From Solirubrobacter sp963792915 (GTDB taxonomy: Bacteria; Actinomycetota; Thermoleophilia; Solirubrobacterales; Solirubrobacteraceae): a stretch of DNA of 64,000 nt. Below the pieces are notes generated by a model that did not search any database, was not told the origin of the DNA, and saw nothing but the letters and a program-made list of their open reading frames with translations. Positions 12,501 to 19,655 of the stretch are shown piece by piece. The number at the start of each line of letters is the position of its first letter. The stretch's first letter is position 1. Made by a program: the position numbers and the translations under genes. The stretch lies in contig CAWBYD010000006.1 in assembly GCA_963792915.1 (NCBI GenBank), positions 558,001 to 622,000 on the forward strand, read 5' to 3'.

Positions 12501-13107
12501 GGGGCGCCTGGCCGAGGTCGAGGGCGCCGTGCGCGGCTTCATCGAGCTCTATCCCGCGATCCCTGCGTGGCGCTCAGCGCTCGCGCTGCTGCTGGTCGAG
12601 CTCGGCCGCCCCGACGAGGCGCGCGCCGAGTTCGAGCGTGTCTCCGCGGAGGGCTTCGCGGCGTTCCCGCGCGACGCCAACTGGCTGATCGCGATCACGC
12701 TGCTCGCCGAAGTCTGCGGCGCGCTCGGGGAAGCCGAGCGCGCGGAAGAGCTCTACCACCTGCTCGAGCCCTACGCCGGGCGCAACGTCGTGGTCGGCCG
12801 CAACGCCACCAACAACGGCTGCGCGTCGCGGCTGCTCGGCGTGCTCGCCGCCGCGCGCCACGAGTACGACCTCGCGGAGCGCCACTTCGACGAGGCGCAG
12901 AGCATGCACTCCGCGATGGGCGCGCGCCCCTGGCACGCGCGCACGCAGGTCTCCTACGCGCAGATGCTGCTCGAACGCCGCCGTGCAGGCGACGTGGCGC
13001 GCGCGAGCGAGCTGCTCGCCGACGCGATCCTCGCCGCCGACGCGCTCGGGATGGTCGTGCTCGCCGAGCGCGCGCGCGAGCTCGTTCCCGCGCCGGCCGA
13101 GGCGTAG
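9541..13107 (+). CDS. SARP/BTAD-AAA-TPR large transcriptional activator
   Basis: The protein is 1188 residues. An N-terminal winged helix (about 5-95, with LLFAYLVRNR and CPRDELIDVLWPEGPP) is followed by a bacterial transcriptional activation (BTAD) helical domain (about 100-245). An AAA/NACHT-like ATPase follows, with Walker A GDAGIGKT at residues 316-323 and Walker B LIFDDLHWAD. TPR-type helical repeats fill the last 500 residues. This matches AfsR/LuxR-like signal-integrating activators. The GTG at 9541 is preferred because it starts just before the DNA-binding strand WDIRLCGPV. No biosynthetic cluster is adjacent, so the targets are unknown. The direct repeats upstream may be its own operator. 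Confidence 0.9.
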   Translation: MGAGWDIRLCGPVMVDAQGQRLDAGLPGRQGRLLFAYLVRNRTRGCPRDELIDVLWPEGPPAAADSALSALLSKLRRALGEGVLTGRGELRLRLEGEVSVDVEESATAIGEAEAALEAGDPALAAQRARDALATDLQTFLPDSEGGWAADERRELDTIRLRALETLAAAGMRQGGRELGAAEQAARAAIAAAPFRESAHRLLMEVHEAAGNPAEALRAFEELRSLLREELGTTPGTAAMAVFERVLRGEPPPVRRTAEPVATVPARGPWEPTPWPPPLAVAVDRHALVGRGVELAYLERCWREATDGQRALVLLAGDAGIGKTRIAAELAARAREDGAVVLYGRFDEETLTPYQPVVEMLRGWSAGAPLDLLSERLGNRAAELSILLPEFGAPQVDPTTMSGPEADAQRFRFFDAVAALIGEIGAETPVVLIFDDLHWADRPTLQLLRHLVRAPAPRRALFLGTYRDTEISDRHPLHELIGDLRREGTLRRLELPGLVESEVGELVAELASAPATASFVHALAGETEGNPFFIEEVVRHLRDTSGALTEEVTLEEAGVPDGVREVTTRRLRRLSDPARAVLLVASVIGREFDFDVLETVVSQTGDELVEALEEGVEARVLREAGHVGRYAFTHALVRATLYEQISQLRRARLHGKVGEALVRLRGGDLDPHLAMLAHHFAQAAPVERPDRAIDFALAAARRADRMLAWEEAAQHYRAALRARELAGAVDDNVRAELLLALGASEDRAGLEEEARETFHAAIRTARQLGDPVLLTRAALGVAGPWSALSRSDPGRVALLDEALEVLPEDDSPLRARLLARLSLELYYAGEPELRMSLSEEAVAVARRVGDARTLASCLDARHYALWLPENVEERLEVAAELRRVAEQTGDPELELQGAGWTIIDLMELGDIQGVDIQIAAASKLAEALHRPIWLWWTSLFRGARAQLAGEFDEAERLAQETLAIGQRGQAENALHYYAQAMFNIRREQGRLAEVEGAVRGFIELYPAIPAWRSALALLLVELGRPDEARAEFERVSAEGFAAFPRDANWLIAITLLAEVCGALGEAERAEELYHLLEPYAGRNVVVGRNATNNGCASRLLGVLAAARHEYDLAERHFDEAQSMHSAMGARPWHARTQVSYAQMLLERRRAGDVARASELLADAILAADALGMVVLAERARELVPAPAEA

Positions 13108-13111
13108 GGCG

Positions 13112-13158
13112 CGCTGTGTCGGTTTTGGGCTCTCCTGTGACCACAAACCGACACAGCG
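13112..13158 (+). repeat. Perfect 14-bp inverted repeat between the SARP gene and radA
   Basis: CGCTGTGTCGGTTT (13112-13125) and AAACCGACACAGCG (13145-13158) are exact reverse complements around a 19-nt centre. It begins 4 bp after the regulator stop and ends 39 bp before radA. As RNA it makes a strong stem, but no T-run follows. It could be a terminator or a large symmetrical operator. Confidence 0.7.
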
Positions 13159-13197
13159 GGGGGCGAGAACGTCCGGCGCCCGACCTACGGTGATGGG

Positions 13198-14535
13198 ATG
13201 CCGCGCGCCAGCACCGTCTTCGTCTGCTCCGCCTGCGGCGCCGAGTCCGCGAAGTGGCGCGGCCAGTGCGCGGGCTGCAACGCCTGGAACACGCTCGCCG
13301 AGGAGGCGCGCGGGAGGGTGGCCCCGCCCGCGCGCGCGGCGAGCAAGCCGGTGCGCCTGCACGAGGTCCAGGCGCAGCGCTACGCGCGCCTGAAGACGCG
13401 GATCGGGGAGCTGGACCGCATCCTCGGCGGCGGCCTCGTGCCGGGGAGCCTCGTGCTGATCGGCGGCTCGCCCGGCATCGGCAAGTCGACGCTCACGAGC
13501 ATGGCGCTCGGCAACCTCGAAGGCGCCGGGCACCGCACGCTCTACGTCTCGGGCGAGGAGTCGGCGGCCCAGATCCGCCTGCGGGCCGAGCGGCTGCCCG
13601 GCGCGGCGCTGCAGGTCCCGGTGCTCGCCGAGACCGATCTGGACACCGTGCTCGCGACGCTCGAGGCCGAGAGCCCCGAGGTCTGCGTGGTCGACTCCGT
13701 GCAGACGCTGCACGCGCAGGACCTCACGGGCGCGGCGGGCAGCGTCGGCCAGGTCCGCGAGGTCGCCGACCGCATCACCCGCCTGGCGAAGGCGAAGGGG
13801 ATCGCGGTGCTGCTCGTCGGGCACGTCACCAAGGAGGGCGCGCTGGCCGGGCCGCGCGTGCTCGAGCACCTGGTCGACTGCGTGCTCCAGTTCGAGGGCG
13901 AGCGCGAGCGCACCTACCGTACGCTGCGCGCGCTCAAGAACCGCTTCGGCTCGACCAACGACGTCGGCGTGTTCGAGATGCGCTCCGGCGGCCTGGTGGA
14001 GGTCGCGGACGCCAGCGCGCGCTTCGTCGGCGAGGCCACGCGCGCGCCCGGCAGCGTCGTGCTGGCCGCGATGGAGGGCTCGCGCCCGCTGCTGGTGGAG
14101 GTCCAGGCGCTGGTCAGCCCCTCGGAGATCGTGCCGCCGCGGCGCGTCGCCAACGGGATCGACCGCAACCGGCTCGCGCTCGTGCTCGCGGTGCTCGGCC
14201 GCCATGCGGGAATCGGCGCGGGCTCCGCCGATGTCTTCGTCAACGTCGCGGGCGGCGTCCGGGTCGATGAGCCAGGTGCGGACCTGGCCGTTGCGCTAGC
14301 CGTGGCGGGCGCGGTGCGCGGGGTGACAATGGGCGGCGAGCAGACCCCGCTGGCGTGCTTCGGGGAGGTCGGGCTCACGGGTGAGCTGCGCTCCGTCGGG
14401 CACGCCGACCGGCGGCTCGCCGAGGCGGCCAAGTTCGGGCTGCGGCCGGTGCTGGCGCCCGGTCCCGAGACGCCCACGCTGCGCGCCGCGGTGCGCGCGG
14501 CGCTCGGTACACCTCCTTCTCGCTTAGCAGCCTGA
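13198..14535 (+). CDS. radA: DNA repair protein RadA
   Basis: The protein is 445 residues with all RadA parts. A C4 zinc finger (CSACG...CAGC, residues 10-28) leads into a RecA-like ATPase with Walker A GGSPGIGKST at 89-98. The RadA-specific KNRFG is at 247-251, and a Lon-like C-terminal domain covers about 270-440. RadA is a DnaB-like branch-migration helicase in recombination. The ATG at 13198 gives the normal N-terminus MPRASTVFVCSACG. It heads the conserved actinobacterial run radA-disA-carD-ispD-ispF on one strand; the 88-bp gap to disA probably contains the disA promoter. Confidence 0.96.
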   Translation: MPRASTVFVCSACGAESAKWRGQCAGCNAWNTLAEEARGRVAPPARAASKPVRLHEVQAQRYARLKTRIGELDRILGGGLVPGSLVLIGGSPGIGKSTLTSMALGNLEGAGHRTLYVSGEESAAQIRLRAERLPGAALQVPVLAETDLDTVLATLEAESPEVCVVDSVQTLHAQDLTGAAGSVGQVREVADRITRLAKAKGIAVLLVGHVTKEGALAGPRVLEHLVDCVLQFEGERERTYRTLRALKNRFGSTNDVGVFEMRSGGLVEVADASARFVGEATRAPGSVVLAAMEGSRPLLVEVQALVSPSEIVPPRRVANGIDRNRLALVLAVLGRHAGIGAGSADVFVNVAGGVRVDEPGADLAVALAVAGAVRGVTMGGEQTPLACFGEVGLTGELRSVGHADRRLAEAAKFGLRPVLAPGPETPTLRAAVRAALGTPPSRLAA

Positions 14536-14623
14536 AGACGTTTCGTCAAGCCGCGTTTTTGGCTCTATTGCGGGGGATTTCAAGGCTAAATTGCGCTTAA
14601 GCAACTGCTAGAATCTGTGCGTG

Positions 14624-15736
14624 ATGCAGCCGCGATCAGGGGAAGAGCTCAATGAGCTCGAAGCGCGGCAGGAGCCCCGGTTGGTGAAGTCCCTCGAGAT
14701 GGTGGCGCCGGGCACGGCGGTCCGCGAGGGCATCGACAACATCGTGCACGCTCGCACGGGCGGGCTGATCGTGATCGGCGATCCGGACGAGCTGGCGTTC
14801 CTGTTCTCGGGCGGGATCCGCCTGGACATCGACTACAGCCCTGCGCTCGTCTACCAGCTCGCGAAGATGGACGGCGCGATCGCGCTCAACCTCAACGCGA
14901 CCAAGATCGCGTGGTGCAACGTCCAGCTGATGCCCGACCCGACGATTCTCACGTCGGAGACCGGCACGCGCCACCGCACCGCGGAGCGCATCTCCAAGCA
15001 GACCGACGCGCTGGTGATCGCGATCTCCCAGCGCCGCGACGTCGTGTCGCTCTACGTGGACGGCGCGAAGTACATCCTCGAGGAGATCCCCGCGGTGCTC
15101 GCCAAGGCCAACCAGGCCCTGGCCACGCTGGACAAGTACCGCACGCGGCTGGACCAGGTGTCGACGCGCCTCACGGCCCTCGAGTTCGAGGGCGGCGTGA
15201 CGCTCCACGACGTCCTGACCGTACTGCAGCGCGCCGAGCTGGTGACGCGCATGGCCGTGGAGATCGAGCGCTACATCGTGGAGCTCGGCACCGAGGGCCG
15301 GCTGATCGAGATGCAGCTCGAGGAGACGATGGTCGGCGTCGCCGGCGACAAGGCCGCGCTGCTGCACGACTATCTCGCCGACCCGGTCGACGACGCCTTC
15401 GCGCAGGCGCTCGACGGGATCGCGCGTCTCCCGCATCAGGACTTGCTCGACTTCGGTCGCCTGGCAGAGCTGCTGGGCTACGACCGCAAGGTCAACACAC
15501 TGGACTATCCCGTCTCACCCCGCGGCTACCGCATACTCGGCCGCATCCCCCGGCTGCCCAAGCTGGTGGTGCAGAACATCGTTCGCGAGTTCCGCGGGCT
15601 GGACGAGATTCTCGCCGCGACCGACCCCGAACTGGAGTCGGTCGAAGGCGTGGGGGAGATCCGTGCGAAGGACATCCGCGAGGGCCTTCGCCGTCTGCAG
15701 GAGATCAACCTCGTGGACCGCTACTTGCAGACCTGA
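14624..15736 (+). CDS. disA: DNA integrity scanning diadenylate cyclase DisA
   Basis: A 370-residue protein. The N-terminal diadenylate cyclase domain carries the catalytic DGA (Asp83-Gly84-Ala85) and RHRTAE (from Arg116). A helical linker (about 145-290) and a C-terminal helix-hairpin-helix DNA-binding domain with VEGVGEIRAKDIREGL follow. DisA condenses two ATP into c-di-AMP and pauses at branched DNA. The ATG at 14624 follows a GTG at 14621 that could also serve. RadA, which binds DisA and lowers its activity in Bacillus, is directly upstream, as in many Gram-positives. Confidence 0.96.
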   Translation: MQPRSGEELNELEARQEPRLVKSLEMVAPGTAVREGIDNIVHARTGGLIVIGDPDELAFLFSGGIRLDIDYSPALVYQLAKMDGAIALNLNATKIAWCNVQLMPDPTILTSETGTRHRTAERISKQTDALVIAISQRRDVVSLYVDGAKYILEEIPAVLAKANQALATLDKYRTRLDQVSTRLTALEFEGGVTLHDVLTVLQRAELVTRMAVEIERYIVELGTEGRLIEMQLEETMVGVAGDKAALLHDYLADPVDDAFAQALDGIARLPHQDLLDFGRLAELLGYDRKVNTLDYPVSPRGYRILGRIPRLPKLVVQNIVREFRGLDEILAATDPELESVEGVGEIRAKDIREGLRRLQEINLVDRYLQT

Positions 15737-15758
15737 AGCATCTGAGAACGAAGCCGTA

Positions 15759-15777
15759 CGGTCCGGCAGCCGGACCG
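15759..15777 (+). repeat. 9-bp palindrome just upstream of carD
   Basis: CGGTCCGGC and GCCGGACCG flank a single A, ending 2 bp before the carD ATG. It could act as a hairpin closing the disA message, as an operator for carD, or as a translational brake. The spacing to the start codon is unusually short for a terminator. Confidence 0.6.
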
Positions 15778-15779
15778 CA

Positions 15780-16370
15780 ATGAAGGAGGACACGATTCCC
15801 GAGACAGCCATTGAGATCGAGGATCTCGACATCGAGCGTGAAATCGAGCACATCGATTTCGAGATCGGCGACAACGTGGTCTACCCCCATCATGGGGCCG
15901 GCCAGGTGGTCAGGAAGGAAGAGAAGAACATTCTCGGCGAGGTACGCGAGTACCTGACCATCAAGATCCTCCACAACGACATGACGGTCATGGTCCCGTG
16001 CGCCAATGCCGGCAAGGCCGGACTGCGCCGCGTGATCGACGAGGACACGGTCAAGAAGGTGCTGGCCGTGCTGGCCGACGACGTGTCCGAGATGCCCAAG
16101 AACTGGAACCGGCGCTTCAAGCACAACCGGGACAAGATCAAGACCGGCGATATCTACGAGCTGGCCGAGGTCGTCCGTAATCTCGCCGTGCGCGAGCAGG
16201 ACAAGGGCCTGTCGACCGGCGAGAAGCAGATGTACACCCGCGCGAAGAAGATCCTCGCGTCGGAGATGATGTACGCGCTGGAGAAGACCGAGGACGAGGC
16301 TGAGGCCTACCTCGACGATATCCTCTCGCGCACAGCGGAGCAGCTCGCGGCCGCCGCAGCCGCCGAGTAA
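15780..16370 (+). CDS. carD: CarD family transcriptional regulator
   Basis: This 196-residue protein has a Tudor-like RNA polymerase interaction domain starting at FEIGDNVVYPHHGAGQV (about residues 24-75) and a helical C-terminal domain. In mycobacteria CarD binds the RNA polymerase beta subunit and stabilises open complexes, notably at rRNA promoters. Start choice is unclear. The ATG at 15780 has no upstream Shine-Dalgarno, while a textbook AAGGAGGA lies at 15783-15790 inside the frame, 5-7 nt before codons ACG and ATT. Either the ATG is used or initiation is at the non-canonical ATT at 15795. The N-terminal roughly 22 residues are acidic and non-conserved, so both products would be functional. 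Confidence 0.93.
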   Translation: MKEDTIPETAIEIEDLDIEREIEHIDFEIGDNVVYPHHGAGQVVRKEEKNILGEVREYLTIKILHNDMTVMVPCANAGKAGLRRVIDEDTVKKVLAVLADDVSEMPKNWNRRFKHNRDKIKTGDIYELAEVVRNLAVREQDKGLSTGEKQMYTRAKKILASEMMYALEKTEDEAEAYLDDILSRTAEQLAAAAAAE

Positions 16371-16404
16371 CCACTCCGCCCCTGGCCCCGACACACGAGC
16401 CGCC

Positions 16405-17064
16405 ATGCGCCGGCAAAGTGAGTCGGGGCCCGTCGCTCTCCTCGTCGCCGCGGGCAGCGGCGAGCGCCTGGGCGCGTCGCGCCCGAAGGCGTTCGTCGAG
16501 GTCGCCGGGCGGCCGCTGCTCGAATGGTCGCTGGCCGCGCTGCGCGCCGCCGGGATCGAGCACGTCGTCGTCGCGCTGCCCGCGGGCGAGGCCGCGCCGC
16601 CCGGCTGCACCGGCGTACGCGGCGGCGCGACCCGCTCGGAGTCCGTGCGCGCCGCGCTCGCCGCGGCCCCGCCGTCGGACGCCGTGATCGTGCACGACGC
16701 CGCACGCCCGCTCGCCTCGCCCGAGCTGTTCGCGCGCGTGCTCGACGAGCTGCGCCACGCCGACTGCGCGGTCGCCGCGGCGCGCGTGACCGACACGATC
16801 AAGCAGGCCGACGCCGGGCGTGCGGTCGTGGCCACGCTGGATCGCTCCGTGCTGTGGGCGATCCAGACGCCGCAGGCCTTCCGCCGGGCCGCTCTAGAGG
16901 CCGCGCTGGCGGTCGACGCCGCGATCCTCGCGCAGGCGACCGACGACGCGTGGCTGATCGAGCGCGCCGGCGGCAGCGTGCGCGTCGTGGAGTCCGGCCC
17001 CGTGAACTTCAAGGTCACGACGCCGCACGACCTGCGGGTCGCCGAGCTGCTCCTGCGATCCTGA
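16405..17064 (+). CDS. ispD: 2-C-methyl-D-erythritol 4-phosphate cytidylyltransferase
   Basis: This 219-residue protein opens with the nucleotidyltransferase loop LLVAAGSGERLGASRPKAF and carries VIVHDAARPL, VTDTIKQ, IQTPQAFRR and NFKVTTPHDL, all IspD hallmarks. It makes CDP-methylerythritol in the non-mevalonate isoprenoid pathway. It sits 34 bp after carD, with ispF two genes downstream. A 9-bp inverted repeat, GGCCCCGAC (16384-16392) and GTCGGGGCC (16422-16430), straddles the start codon and might fold around the initiation site. Confidence 0.95.
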   Translation: MRRQSESGPVALLVAAGSGERLGASRPKAFVEVAGRPLLEWSLAALRAAGIEHVVVALPAGEAAPPGCTGVRGGATRSESVRAALAAAPPSDAVIVHDAARPLASPELFARVLDELRHADCAVAAARVTDTIKQADAGRAVVATLDRSVLWAIQTPQAFRRAALEAALAVDAAILAQATDDAWLIERAGGSVRVVESGPVNFKVTTPHDLRVAELLLRS

Positions 17065-17070
17065 GCCGCG

Positions 17071-17901
17071 ATGCTGACCGACTACCACGTCCACCTGCGC
17101 CCGGACGCGAGCGCCACGCCGCCCGCGACCTACTTCACCGCCGCCAACGCGGAGCGCTACCGCGACGCGGCGAGCGAGCGCGGCGTCCAGGAGCTGGGGG
17201 TCGCCGAGCACATCTACCGCTTCACGGCCGCGCTGGACGTCTGGCAGCACCCGTTCTGGCGCGAGTGGGCCAGGGACGACCTCGACGCCTACGTGGAGTT
17301 CGTGCGCGAGGAGACCGACCTCAAGCTCGGCATCGAGGCCGACTACATCGCGGGTCGCGAGGACCGGATGGCCAACCTGCTCGACCGGCACGAGTGGGAC
17401 TACGTCGTCGGCTCGGTTCACTTCGTCGGCGACCATGCCATCGACCTCGACGACGAGATGGACATCTGGCGCCGCGAAGGCTCGGCCGAGCGCGTCTGGA
17501 ACGCGTACTTCGAGGCGCTGCGGCGGTCCGCGACGAGCGGGCTGTTCGACATCCTCTCCCACCCCGACCTGGTCAAGATCTGGGGCAGCGCGCGCCCGCT
17601 GCCGGACACCGACCTGCGCCGCTACTACGAGCCCGCGGTCGAGGCGATGCTCGACGGCGGCGTCGCGATGGAGGTCTCCACCGCGGGCCTGCGCAAGCCG
17701 GTGGGGGAGATCTACCCGGCGCGCGCGTTCCTCGAGCTGGCGGTCGAGGGCGGCGTCCCGATCGCACTCTCCAGCGACGCCCACACGCCCGAGCAGCTCG
17801 CCTACCGCTACGACGACGCGGTGAAGCTGCTCGAGGAGTGCGGCGTGAGCGAGCTGGCCGTGTTCGAGCGCCGCTCGCGCCGCCTGGAGCCGCTCGGGTG
17901 A
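17071..17901 (+). CDS. PHP-family phosphatase (histidinol-phosphatase, HisK-like)
   Basis: This 276-residue protein starts with the PHP metal motif DYHVHLRPD. It continues with GVAEHIYRF, GIEADYI, VGSVHFVG, SHPDLVKIWG and a closing SSDAHTPEQ, supplying the His/Asp/Glu ligands of a trinuclear metal site. The family includes Bacillus-type histidinol phosphatase, the closest recognisable match. It is inserted between ispD and ispF, 6 bp after one and overlapping the other by 4 bp. No other histidine gene is near, so a different phosphate ester as substrate is possible. Confidence 0.82.
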   Translation: MLTDYHVHLRPDASATPPATYFTAANAERYRDAASERGVQELGVAEHIYRFTAALDVWQHPFWREWARDDLDAYVEFVREETDLKLGIEADYIAGREDRMANLLDRHEWDYVVGSVHFVGDHAIDLDDEMDIWRREGSAERVWNAYFEALRRSATSGLFDILSHPDLVKIWGSARPLPDTDLRRYYEPAVEAMLDGGVAMEVSTAGLRKPVGEIYPARAFLELAVEGGVPIALSSDAHTPEQLAYRYDDAVKLLEECGVSELAVFERRSRRLEPLG

Positions 17902-18371
17902 GCGTCCGCGTCGGCCTGGGGGTCGACACGCACCGCTTCGCCGAGGGCCGGCGCCTGGTGCTCGGCGGCATCGAGATCCCGCACGCGCGCGGCCTGCAGG
18001 GGCACTCCGACGCGGACGTGCTCGCCCACGCCGTCACCGACGCGGTGCTCGGCGCGGCCTCGCTGGGGGACATCGGCCAGCACTTCCCGGACACCGACCC
18101 GGCGTTCAAGGACGCCGACTCGCTGGCCCTGCTGCGCGAGGCGGTCGCGCGCGTCGTCGCCGCCGGCTGGGCGGTCGAGCACGTCGACGCCACGGTCGTG
18201 ATGGAGCGCCCCAGGCTCGCGCCGTACCGCGAGGCGATCATGGCCGCGCTGAGCGAGGCCGTGCGCGGCTCGGTGCACGTCAAGGCCACCACCGGCGAGG
18301 GCATGGGCTTCGTGGGTCGCGAGGAGGGCGTCGCCGCGCTCGCGGTCGCCACCCTTCTGAAGTTGTCCTGA
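17898..18371 (+). CDS. ispF: 2-C-methyl-D-erythritol 2,4-cyclodiphosphate synthase
   Basis: The protein is 157 residues, the family norm. Residues GVDTHRF near the start give the zinc ligands, and HSDADVLAHAVTDAVLGA and GDIGQHFPDTDPAFKDADS form the signature. It cyclises CDP-methylerythritol phosphate with release of CMP. The GTG start at 17898 overlaps the PHP gene stop by 4 bp (GTGA), which implies translational coupling of ispD, the PHP gene and ispF. Confidence 0.96.
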   Translation: MSVRVGLGVDTHRFAEGRRLVLGGIEIPHARGLQGHSDADVLAHAVTDAVLGAASLGDIGQHFPDTDPAFKDADSLALLREAVARVVAAGWAVEHVDATVVMERPRLAPYREAIMAALSEAVRGSVHVKATTGEGMGFVGREEGVAALAVATLLKLS

Positions 18372-18416
18372 CCGTCGCTCGTGGGCGGCTTGAGCGTCTG
18401 AGATACTGGCGACCAC

Positions 18417-19322
18417 GTGGAATCCCGGCTGCACGTCACCAACGGCGACTCGGCCGCCCGCGGGATCGAGGGCACCGGGCTCGCGGAGCGCGTGCTGGCC
18501 TGGCGCGACGCGCTCCACGAGGGGCCCGTGCTGCCCGGCCCCGACGCGGCGCGCCGGCGGGCGCGGGCGGACTTCCTGGGGGTGCCGGTGGAGGAGTTCG
18601 AGCGCCGCGACGGCGAGCTCGACGCCCATCTCGGGGACTTCGTGCTGTGGTTCGAGGCCGACCTCTACGACCAGTTGCAGCTCGTGGAGATCCTGGCCCG
18701 GCTCGCCGCCCGCGGCGTCGCGCCCGAGCGGATCACGCTGATCTCGATCGGCGAGCACGCGGGCCGCGCGCACTTCGGCGGGCTCGGCGAGCTGACCTCC
18801 GAGCAGCTGCGAGTGGTCGCCGAGCAGGCCGCGACGCCGCTCACGGGCGCCGCGCTGGAGCTGGCGACGCAGGCCTGGGACGCGCTGCGCGCGCCGCAGC
18901 CGGCCGGGATCGCCGCGCTCGCGTCGGAGGCATCAGGAGAGCTGCGCTTCCTCGGCGAGGCCTTCCTGCGCCTGTGCCAGGAGTACCCGGCGCGGCGCGA
19001 CGGGCTGTCGCTGACCGAGCGGCGGCTGCTGGCCGGCGAGCGCGGCACCCCGGTCGAGCGCTTCCTGCGGGCATCGGCGAAGGAGCCGCGGCCGTTCCTG
19101 GGCGACACGTGGGCGTTCGCGATCCTCGAGCGGCTGGCGCACGCGTCCGTGCCGCTGCTCGACGAGGCCGGCGCGCTCACCCCGGCGGGGGTCGCGGTGC
19201 TCGCCGGCGAGGCCGACCACGTCGCGCTCAACGGCTGCGACCGCTGGGTCGGTGGCGTGCGCCTGCGCGGGCGCGACATCCACTGGCGCTGGGACGAGGC
19301 GACGGAGACGCTCATGCCATGA
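18417..19322 (+). CDS. DUF1835 domain-containing protein
   Basis: A 301-residue protein read from the GTG at 18417. The N-terminus ESRLHVTNGDSAARGI...WRDALHEGPVLPG is the typical DUF1835 opening. DLYDQLQLVEIL and TLISIGEHAGR lie in the middle, and a helical C-terminal part ends in WVGGVRLRGRDIHWRWDE. No catalytic role is established for the family that I can name. It follows ispF by 45 bp and may be a separate transcript. Its 3' end overlaps the convergent short GNAT-like gene by 11 bp. Confidence 0.75.
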   Translation: MESRLHVTNGDSAARGIEGTGLAERVLAWRDALHEGPVLPGPDAARRRARADFLGVPVEEFERRDGELDAHLGDFVLWFEADLYDQLQLVEILARLAARGVAPERITLISIGEHAGRAHFGGLGELTSEQLRVVAEQAATPLTGAALELATQAWDALRAPQPAGIAALASEASGELRFLGEAFLRLCQEYPARRDGLSLTERRLLAGERGTPVERFLRASAKEPRPFLGDTWAFAILERLAHASVPLLDEAGALTPAGVAVLAGEADHVALNGCDRWVGGVRLRGRDIHWRWDEATETLMP

Positions 19323-19593
19323 CGAGCCGGCGGCCACGCTCGCGCCGGCGCGGCGCGGCGAGCTGGCGCGTGCGGGCGCGCAGCAGGGCGACGGCGTCGG
19401 CGGTGCGTTGGAACGGGTCGGCGACGGCGTCGCCGTCCGGGCCGGTCGCGGCCACCAGGCGGCCGCCGGACTCGGCGACGAGGTGCGGGCCGGCCGGCAG
19501 CGGGCGGCTGTCGAGGGCGGCGAGGCGGTCGAGCGCGGCAGCGTCGGCGGCGGTGGCGGCGCGGAGCACGAGCGGAGTGGGCATAGAGAGCAT
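19312..19593 (-). CDS. Short GNAT-like protein
   Basis: A 93-residue protein. PTPLVLRAATAADAAALDRLAALDS followed by LVAESGGRLVAATGPDGDAVADPF is the first third of a GNAT acetyltransferase fold. The acetyl-CoA loop and the rest are missing, and the C-terminus is an Arg-rich helix. Similar truncated versions occur widely as stand-alone proteins in actinobacteria, so this is probably a genuine small gene, not a broken one. It diverges from the LysR gene with a 62-bp gap. Function unknown. Confidence 0.6.
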   Translation of the reverse strand: MLSMPTPLVLRAATAADAAALDRLAALDSRPLPAGPHLVAESGGRLVAATGPDGDAVADPFQRTADAVALLRARTRQLAAPRRRERGRRLVMA

Positions 19594-19655
19594 CCTGCGG
19601 CCTGGAGCGGATCATGTCCAATGATGAGTTGCGGTACATGGCATAATGCTCCGTG

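Noticed and set aside
17071..17901. Assigning the PHP gene as hisK
   Set aside because: Family match is good, but no histidine genes are nearby and the location in the isoprenoid run leaves the substrate open.
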